From RHKX01 sp964641695 (GTDB lineage Bacteria; Actinomycetota; Thermoleophilia; Solirubrobacterales; 70-9), in NCBI GenBank assembly GCA_964641695.1, contig CAZXKG010000049.1, positions 1 to 19,309 of the forward strand: a stretch of DNA of 19,309 bases, in the 5' to 3' direction. Position 1 is the first letter of the stretch; every line of letters begins with the position of its first letter. The position numbers were made by a program, and so were the translations under genes. A model generated the notes under the pieces. The model was given only the letters and a program-made list of their open reading frames with translations, had not been told where the DNA came from and ran no database searches. Below, piece after piece: positions 14,144 to 19,309 of this stretch.

Positions 14144-15664
14144 ATGACGGACCCCGAGCAGGCCCAGCCATCCCGCACGCGGTTCCTCTACTTCCTCGTC
14201 TTCGCGGTCGGTACCGGCTCGCTCGGCGCCGAGATCGCCGTCGCTCGGCTGATGGCGCCGTACTTCGGCGCCTCGACGATCGTCTGGGCGAACACGATCG
14301 GCGTCGTCCTGGTGGCGCTCTCGATCGGGTACTGGTTCGGCGGCAGGCTCGCCGACCGCAACCCGACCCTGCAGGGGCTCTGCAAGATGGTCCTGCTCGC
14401 GGCCGTTCTGCTGGCGGTGGTCCCGTTCGTCGCCCAGCCGTTCTTCGACGTCTCCGTCGACGCGCTCGACTCGATCTCGGCTGGTGCATTCGCCGGCTCG
14501 CTGTTCGCGGTGCTGGCGCTGGTCGCGATCCCGGTCATGCTCCTCGGCGCGGCGACTCCCTACGCCTTGCGACTCGCCGTGCCCGACGTCCAGCACGCCG
14601 GGCGCGTCTCCGGCCGCCTGTACGCGATCTCCACGGCAGGATCGCTGACCGGGACGATGGTCTCCTCTCTGCTGCTGATCCCGTTCATCGGCACGCAACG
14701 GACCTTCCTCGTCTTCGCCGTCCTGATCGGCGGCGCGGCGGTGGTCGGCTTGGGCGTGCGCTACGTACCGGTCGCCGCCGCGTTGCTCCTCAGCCTTGCG
14801 ATCCCGGTCGGGACGGTCAAGGGCTCGGACATGGGCGAGGTGATCTACGAGGTCGACACGGAGTCGCAGTACGCCCAGGTCGTCGAGGAGCCGGACGGCG
14901 ATCGGATCCTCCAGCTCAACGAGGGCCAGGCGACCCATTCTCTGATCAGGCCCGACTCCTACCTGACGGGTCGCTACTGGGACGGCTTGGTCGTGCTCCC
15001 TTTCGCGGCGCTCGACGAGGAGCCGGAGCGCGTCGCGATCCTCGGCAACGCTGCCGGGACCGCCGCGCGGATGTACGGGCATTACTTCCCGCGGACGCGT
15101 GTCGACGGCGTCGAGATCGACGGGGAGCTGACCGAGATCGGCCGTGAGTACTTCGACCTCTCGGGCCCCGATCTCCACACGTACACCGATGACGCCCGGC
15201 CGTGGCTCCGGCGCGCGGAGGGCGACTACGACGTGATCGTCGTCGACGCCTACCGGCAGCCCTACATCCCGTTCTACTTGACGACCAGGGAGTTCTTCGA
15301 GCTCGCGCGCGAGCGGCTCGCGCCCGGTGGCGTGGTAGTGGTCAACATCGGTCACCCGGAGGGCAACGACGATCTGGAGCGGGCGGTCGGCCGGACGATG
15401 GCGGAGGCTTTCCCGACCGTCGTCAGGGATCCGCTGGAGGATTCGAACACGCTGCTGCTGGGCAGCGAGGCGGAGGCTTCCGGCGATCGGCTCCTGGCCG
15501 CGAACCGGATGCTGCCCGAGGACTTGAAGCAGCTGGCCGCGAACAGCGCCGGCAGGATCGAGCCGCGGCTGGCCGGGGGCGAGGTCTACACCGACGATCT
15601 CGCGCCGGTGGAGTGGCTGATCGACCGATCGATCATCGGCTACGCGGGGGACTCGCAGGGTTGA
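14144..15664 (+). CDS. Membrane-fused spermidine synthase-like protein
   Basis: The product is 506 aa. About residues 13-220 hold some seven hydrophobic helices. The rest is a Rossmann-fold domain of the spermidine synthase type: VAILGNAAGTAARMYG stands for the nucleotide-binding glycine loop. VDGVEIDGELTEIG gives the acidic residue for the ribose, YTDDARPWL the adenine-contact Asp, and DVIVVDAY the catalytic Asp region. Aminopropyl transfer or another use of S-adenosyl donors is expected, but the glycine loop is GNAAGT rather than GGGDG, so polyamine activity is uncertain. The membrane half resembles the N-terminal region found in many fused bacterial homologues. There is no ribosome-binding site; the TAGCCT box 9 nt upstream implies a near-leaderless message. 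No other polyamine gene is nearby. Confidence 0.88.
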   Translation: MTDPEQAQPSRTRFLYFLVFAVGTGSLGAEIAVARLMAPYFGASTIVWANTIGVVLVALSIGYWFGGRLADRNPTLQGLCKMVLLAAVLLAVVPFVAQPFFDVSVDALDSISAGAFAGSLFAVLALVAIPVMLLGAATPYALRLAVPDVQHAGRVSGRLYAISTAGSLTGTMVSSLLLIPFIGTQRTFLVFAVLIGGAAVVGLGVRYVPVAAALLLSLAIPVGTVKGSDMGEVIYEVDTESQYAQVVEEPDGDRILQLNEGQATHSLIRPDSYLTGRYWDGLVVLPFAALDEEPERVAILGNAAGTAARMYGHYFPRTRVDGVEIDGELTEIGREYFDLSGPDLHTYTDDARPWLRRAEGDYDVIVVDAYRQPYIPFYLTTREFFELARERLAPGGVVVVNIGHPEGNDDLERAVGRTMAEAFPTVVRDPLEDSNTLLLGSEAEASGDRLLAANRMLPEDLKQLAANSAGRIEPRLAGGEVYTDDLAPVEWLIDRSIIGYAGDSQG

Positions 15665-15682
15665 GCGGGGAGCGGGGTGGCG

Positions 15683-15883
15683 TCAGTAGCGGCGCTCCTC
15701 CGGATCCTGCCGGTCTCCCCGCAGGCCGCGAGCGATCGCGGCGGCGAGCTCGGCGCAGAAGGAGTAGCCACGTCCCGGCGGGCCGGAGACGATCCGCGCC
15801 AGAGCGCGGTCGCGGCGACGCGCGGATCTGCCGTGCGCACGGTGTGGGTGGGTGTCTGATCGACCGGGTGGTGAGATGTTCAC
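15683..15883 (-). CDS. Possible small basic protein, divergent from tig
   Basis: I recognise no family. The frame encodes 66 aa from a GTG, starting MNISPPGRSD and ending GDRQDPEERRY. The second half (ALARIVSGPPGRGYSFCAEL and on to AAAIARGLRG) has GC-rich third codon positions and an amphipathic-helix look. TACCGT lies 8 nt upstream of the GTG, like other starts here. The gene would lie between the spermidine-synthase-like gene and tig, filling an otherwise empty stretch of 267 nt. The evidence is weak; the frame also continues open antiparallel to tig, which is why it may be chance. Confidence 0.35.
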   Translation of the reverse strand: MNISPPGRSDTHPHRAHGRSARRRDRALARIVSGPPGRGYSFCAELAAAIARGLRGDRQDPEERRY

Positions 15884-15915
15884 AACGGCCAACGGTAGAG
15901 CCACGGGATCCAGGC

Positions 15916-15921
15916 TAAGGT
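15916..15921 (+). promoter_or_regulatory. -10 box TAAGGT of tig
   Basis: TAAGGT (TANNNT) ends 10 nt before the tig ATG. No ribosome-binding site intervenes (the spacer is TCGCGCCCCG), so a leader of only about 3 nt is expected. Confidence 0.45.
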
Positions 15922-15931
15922 TCGCGCCCCG

Positions 15932-17290
15932 ATGACAGCAAGCAAGCTCATGCCAGAAGTCAAGACCGAGGTCGCGGCGCTCCCCGATTCCCGCGCCAAG
16001 ATCACCGCCACCGTCCCCGCCGCCGAGGTCGAGCGCCAGATCCAGAAGGCCGCCAAGGGCTTCGCCGGGGAGATGAAGGTTCCCGGCTTCCGCAAGGGCA
16101 AGGTCCCTCCGCAGCTCGTGGTCCAGCGGATCGGCCGCGAGGGTCTCCTCGAAGAGGCCCTGCGCGAGGCCCTGCCGGCCTGGTACGAGCGGGCGATCCT
16201 GGTGTCGGGAGTCGCGCCGGTGGGCGAGCCCAGTCTCGACATGCCGGAGCCGCCGGCCGAGGGCGAGGACGCTGAGTTCACGATCGAGATAGCCGTACGC
16301 CCGAAGGCGACCCTCGGCGAGTACAAGGGACTTGAGGTCGGCAAGGCCGAAGCTGAGGTCCCGGCCGACATGATCGACGAGGAGATCGATCGGATGCGCG
16401 AGAGTCTCGCGGGTCTCGAGCCGGTCGAGCGCGCCGGGGGGGACGGCGACTTCCTGCTGATCGACTACGCGGGCGAGATCGAGGGCGAGCCGTTCGAGGG
16501 CGGCTCGACGACGGACTTCCTGCTCGAGCTCGGCTCGAACACCCTGATCGAGGGCTTCAACGAGACGCTCACGGGCGCGTCCGCGGGCGAGAGCCATGTC
16601 GTCGAGGTGACCTTCCCCGAGGACTACCACGCCGAGCAGCTGGCCGGAAGGGCGGCCAAGTTCGACGTCCAGGTGAAGGAGGTCCGCGCCAAGGTTCTGC
16701 CCGAGGCAGATGACGACTTCGCCGCCGACAACTCCGACTTCGACACGCTCGAGGAGCTGCGCGAGGACATCGAGGGCAAGCTCCTGCACGCCGCCGAGCA
16801 CCGGGCCGAGCATCAGTTCGAGGACGCGGTCGTCGATGCGGCCGTCGGCAACGCGACGGTCGTGATTCCCGAGGACATCGTCAACGCCCGCGCCACCGAG
16901 CTCTGGGAACGGGTGGAGCGGTCGCTCTCCTCGCGTGGGATGAACCCGGAGGCTTACCTGCAGATGCAGGGCAAGGAGCGCGAGGAGATGATCGCCGAGG
17001 CCCACGAGGACGCCGAGTCCGGCATCAAGCGCGAGGCCGTCCTCGCCGCTGTTGTCGAGGCCGAGGAGATCGCGGTCTCCGAGGAGGAGATGCTCGAGGC
17101 GCTCGCCCCGCCCGCTGGAGAGAAGGGCAACCCCGAGAAGCTGCTCGATCGCCTTCGCGATGAGGGTCGCGACGTGATGCTGATCGAGGAGATCCAGATG
17201 CGTAAGGCGCGGGATCTCCTCGTCGCCGAGGCGAAGCCGATCGACATGGACCGCGCCGAGGCTCGCGAGAAGCTCTGGACGCCGGGCTGA
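15932..17290 (+). CDS. tig: Trigger factor, ribosome-bound chaperone
   Basis: The product is 452 aa, the full length for the family. Trigger factor binds at the ribosome exit and shields nascent chains; it also has peptidyl-prolyl isomerase activity. The ribosome-docking signature GFRKGKVP is at 52-59. The FKBP-like isomerase domain lies at about 165-250 (LLIDYAGEIEGEPFEGG, then LGSNTLIEGFNETLTGA). The C-terminal helical chaperone arms occupy about 255-430, with a typical charged composition. The ATG at 15932 gives MTASKLMPEV; an in-frame ATG seven codons in is an alternative closer to the usual N-terminus. The gene precedes clpP/clpX as in many bacteria, but here a convergent gene separates them. 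It ends before a strong hairpin. Confidence 0.97.
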   Translation: MTASKLMPEVKTEVAALPDSRAKITATVPAAEVERQIQKAAKGFAGEMKVPGFRKGKVPPQLVVQRIGREGLLEEALREALPAWYERAILVSGVAPVGEPSLDMPEPPAEGEDAEFTIEIAVRPKATLGEYKGLEVGKAEAEVPADMIDEEIDRMRESLAGLEPVERAGGDGDFLLIDYAGEIEGEPFEGGSTTDFLLELGSNTLIEGFNETLTGASAGESHVVEVTFPEDYHAEQLAGRAAKFDVQVKEVRAKVLPEADDDFAADNSDFDTLEELREDIEGKLLHAAEHRAEHQFEDAVVDAAVGNATVVIPEDIVNARATELWERVERSLSSRGMNPEAYLQMQGKEREEMIAEAHEDAESGIKREAVLAAVVEAEEIAVSEEEMLEALAPPAGEKGNPEKLLDRLRDEGRDVMLIEEIQMRKARDLLVAEAKPIDMDRAEAREKLWTPG

Positions 17291-17344
17291 CCGCCCTCGC
17301 CGCGGCGCGCGGGGACGCGACCCGAGGCGATCCCCCCGCAGCCG

Positions 17345-17370
17345 TCCGAGAGCGCCGGAGCGCTCTCGGA
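17345..17370. terminator. Bidirectional terminator hairpin after tig
   Basis: TCCGAGAGCGC-CGGA-GCGCTCTCGGA: 11-bp perfect stem with a 4-nt loop, lying between the convergent tig (ends 17290) and the small secreted-protein gene (ends 17384). It has no T-tract. Symmetric placement suits termination from both sides. Confidence 0.75.
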
Positions 17371-17383
17371 GGCCCGGGTCAGC

Positions 17384-17818
17384 TCACTTCGCGGCGGTCT
17401 TGAACTTCTGCTTGGTGGTCTTGCACTTGGAGCCGGTGCTGCCGGTGAAGCGGTTGCTCTTCAGCGAGCCCCGAGTCGCCTTGCCCTTGTTCTTGACCTT
17501 GCCGGTGATCGTCAGCTTGGCGCCGCCGCTACCCGTCAGGACGATCTTGAACTTGTTGTTCAGGACCGGGATCGGGTTGAGCGCGTTGTACTGGTAGCGG
17601 ACGATCTGGTTGCCGCACTTGGTCCGTACGCCCTTCGCCTTGAACCCGGCCACCTCCGTGGCGACGCCCTTGCGATTGACCTTGACCCGTAGCTGGACCT
17701 CGGCGGACTTGTCGCCGACGATCTGACCCGTCTGCTTGATCTTCGCCGCGTTGGCGATGCTCGGGACTGCAACGAGAGCGAGCAGAACGGCGGCCAGCAC
17801 GATCGCGGATTTCTTCAT
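17384..17818 (-). CDS. Small lysine-rich secreted protein
   Basis: I recognise no named family. The product is 144 aa with a classic signal peptide: MKKSAIVLAAVLLALVAVPS with cleavage probably after IANA (residue 24). The mature part is strongly basic, rich in Lys, Gly, Thr and beta-prone residues, with just two cysteines (68 and 132) likely to form one disulfide. It looks like a single small beta-sandwich domain. The ATG at 17818 has AAGGGAG 5 nt upstream. It is divergent from clpP and convergent with tig, so it interrupts the chaperone/protease cluster. Function is unknown; an extracellular or wall-associated location is inferred. Confidence 0.8.
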   Translation of the reverse strand: MKKSAIVLAAVLLALVAVPSIANAAKIKQTGQIVGDKSAEVQLRVKVNRKGVATEVAGFKAKGVRTKCGNQIVRYQYNALNPIPVLNNKFKIVLTGSGGAKLTITGKVKNKGKATRGSLKSNRFTGSTGSKCKTTKQKFKTAAK

Positions 17819-17969
17819 GGATTCTCCCTTCGGGTGCCGCAGGGCTTCCATCTTCCTGCGATCGGTTTCTCAGTTAACGCGTGCGCAGCTCCGAGGTTGC
17901 GGCGTCGACCGTGAGGAAGGTAGCAACCGGCAGTGCACGTCAGATCCGGGTCGGAGGGGCGGCCTTCTA

Positions 17970-17975
17970 TAAACT
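17970..17975 (+). promoter_or_regulatory. -10 box TAAACT of clpP
   Basis: TAAACT inside TATAAACT ends 9 nt before the ATG at 17985; no ribosome-binding site lies between. The upstream 150 nt show only a loose inverted pair (GGTTGC/GCAACC, near 17894 and 17923) and no ClgR-type site that I recognise. Confidence 0.5.
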
Positions 17976-17984
17976 GCCCGGCCA

Positions 17985-18569
<585 letters not shown>

Positions 18570-18590
18570 CGGCGGCCTCCGCGGCGCCAG

Positions 18591-18950
18591 CTCGGGATCC
18601 TCGTCGGCTCACGACCACTTGGTCGCTTCGCCTCCTGCGTCACCCGATCTGACGGCGCGGAGACTCGCCGTTCGAGACGTTCTGATGCGGCGCGGCTCGT
18701 CGTCCTCCGCGGCGCGGCTCGGGATCCTCGTCGGCTCACGACCACTTGGTCGCTTCGCCTCCTGCGTCACCNNNNNNNNNNNNNNNNNNNNNNNNNNNNN
18801 NNNNNNNNNNNNNNNNNNNNNNNNNNNNNNNNNNNNNNNNNNNNNNNNNNNNNNNNNNNNNNNNNNNNNNNCGATCTGACGGCGCGGAGACTCGCCGTTC
18901 GAGACGTTCTGACGCGGCGCGGCTCGTCGTCCTCCGCGGCTCACGGCCCC
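18591..18950 (+). repeat. 127-bp tandem repeat between clpP and clpX
   Basis: Copy 1 (18591-18717) is followed directly by copy 2 (18718-18771), which stops at the N run. After the gap (18872-18939) the sequence matches the second half of copy 1 (18645-18712) over 68 nt with one difference (T to C). Each unit contains the hairpin CGACCA-CT-TGGTCG (18612-18625 in copy 1) followed by CTTCGCCTCCTGCGTC, and a second inverted pair ACGGCG/CGCCGT (18652-18671). No convincing protein is encoded on either strand. Confidence 0.88.
18772..18871. other. Assembly gap (100 N)
   Basis: This is exactly 100 Ns, a standard placeholder for a gap of unknown size. Its left flank ends and its right flank begins at adjacent positions of the 127-bp unit (copy-1 positions 18644 and 18645). 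The true array may therefore hold more whole units, or none. Confidence 0.98.
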
Positions 18951-18986
18951 AACGACAAGGGATTGGGCCGCTTCGCCTCCTGCGTC
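18944..18986 (+). repeat. Divergent copy of the repeat hairpin and tail
   Basis: CGGCCCCAA (18944-18952) pairs with TTGGGCCG (18963-18970) with one bulged C, and is followed by CTTCGCCTCCTGCGTC (18971-18986). That tail is identical to the one after the hairpin in copies 1 and 2, although the stem sequence differs. Confidence 0.7.
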
Positions 18987-18990
18987 CTGG

Positions 18991-19032
18991 ATCCGCTTGC
19001 TCAGAACGCCTCTCAGCCTGAGGCAAGCGGAT
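18991..19032 (+). other. Large inverted repeat upstream of clpX
   Basis: ATCCGCTTGC (18991-19000) is the exact reverse complement of GCAAGCGGAT (19023-19032). The stem can continue with TCAG/CTGA after a bulge, leaving a loop of about 13 nt. It may be a terminator for clpP, a leader structure of clpX or the end of the repeat element. From 19033 to the clpX start nothing else recognisable is seen apart from a second ATTGGGCC. Confidence 0.6.
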
Positions 19033-19164
19033 GCAATTGGGCCACCTGGGGGAGGGACGGGCGGCTTGGGGGCGTAGAGGAGGTGCGACCCCGCGGCGGC
19101 CGGTTCCGTAGCCTTCGCCGTGGGGCCAGCAGTCCGTCCCCCGAGGCCCGAAGGGAAAGAACCC

Positions 19165-19309
19165 CTGGCACGTCCAACCGACTCGAACGAACAGCTCCTC
19201 TGCAGCTTCTGCGGGAAATCGCAGCGGCAGGTCAAGAAGCTGATCGCCGGACCCGGCGTCTACATCTGCGACGAGTGCATCGACCTCTGCAACGAGATCA
19301 TCGAGGAGG
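19165..19309 (+). CDS. clpX: ClpX, N-terminal zinc-binding domain (truncated by window edge)
   Basis: The 48 visible residues are the ClpX zinc-binding domain. The paired motifs CSFC (Cys13, Cys16) and CDEC (Cys35, Cys38) bind zinc, and GPGVYICDECIDLCNEIIEE is the highly conserved family block. ClpX is the hexameric AAA+ unfoldase that feeds ClpP. The homologous start falls on a CTG codon (19165), with AAGGG 9 nt upstream, where relatives have ATG; the encoded ARPTDSNEQLL then follows. An in-frame GTG at 19120 would add 15 Pro/Arg-rich residues not typical of ClpX. The AAA+ domain lies beyond the window. The repeat region and an assembly gap separate it from clpP. Confidence 0.93.
   Translation, partial: MARPTDSNEQLLCSFCGKSQRQVKKLIAGPGVYICDECIDLCNEIIEE

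Noticed and set aside
14126..15355. 409-codon minus-strand open frame opposite the spermidine-synthase-like gene
   Set aside because: Its product is full of Arg/Asp/Gln low-complexity sequence typical of antisense frames; the plus strand has clear helices and Rossmann motifs.
15683..17005. Very long open frame on the minus strand opposite tig
   Set aside because: It is the antisense shadow of a clear trigger factor; its composition (leucine/arginine-rich, no domain) is that of GC-rich complementary reading. Only its final part outside tig is kept, as a weak small-gene candidate.
18591..18950. Possible CRISPR array
   Set aside because: The unit is 127 bp and whole units are alike; there are no short repeats alternating with unique spacers, and no cas genes.
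18609..19235. Open frames running through the N gap in the repeat region
   Set aside because: They are open only because N codons are unreadable; the protein text differs between repeat copies and shows no start signal or family.

Overview
This is a GC-rich, gene-dense chromosomal segment. The overall style suggests a high-GC actinobacterium, most likely of the class Thermoleophilia (Solirubrobacterales and relatives). That assignment is an inference from GC-rich codon use, TANNNT boxes set 6-10 nt before start codons (leaderless-type starts), a separate tig-clpP-clpX neighbourhood, a coiled-coil DivIVA-type protein and small lysine-rich secreted proteins. It was not tested by a search. A run of exactly 100 Ns (18772-18871) shows that the piece is a scaffolded draft or metagenome assembly.

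Layout. The left edge holds the 5' end of a minus-strand tRNA, then a degenerate M28-peptidase-like membrane protein (64-1338, +). This overlaps tail-to-tail a cytochrome P450 (1307-2557, -) with an operator-like inverted repeat in front of it. Next come a DivIVA-like coiled-coil protein (2668-3708, -) and a large secreted protein with two matching four-cysteine modules (3866-5578, -). A complete tRNA-His (5694-5767, +) follows, with its 3' end duplicated just downstream, then a clade-3-type catalase (6019-7524, -).

The segment 10243 to 7657 (-) is a tightly coupled three-gene operon: an MJ1255-type glycosyltransferase, a NodB polysaccharide deacetylase and a five-TM membrane protein. Their junctions are ATGA and TGATG overlaps, which points to assembly or modification of a cell-envelope glycoconjugate. 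A four-TM DoxX-like protein (-) and a small cysteine-rich metal-binding protein (+) diverge from 10.9-11.1 kb. The latter is followed by an unusual fusion of acylphosphatase with a LigD-type 3'-phosphoesterase. Then come a serine esterase (-), and an ECF sigma factor whose stop overlaps the start of an O6-alkylguanine-DNA alkyltransferase (+). That pair may be a stress/alkylation regulon in miniature. A membrane-anchored spermidine-synthase-like protein follows.

The right end is a protein quality-control cluster: trigger factor (15932-17290), a convergent small secreted protein (17384-17818, -), clpP (17985-18569), and the N-terminus of clpX running off the edge. clpP and clpX, often adjacent, are separated by about 600 nt holding a 127-bp tandem repeat broken by the assembly gap, with hairpins whose stems change while the pairing stays.

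Most notable for follow-up: the acylphosphatase/3'-phosphoesterase fusion, the clpP-clpX repeat element, the sigma factor-alkyltransferase coupling, the duplicated cysteine module, and the shared leaderless promoter box.
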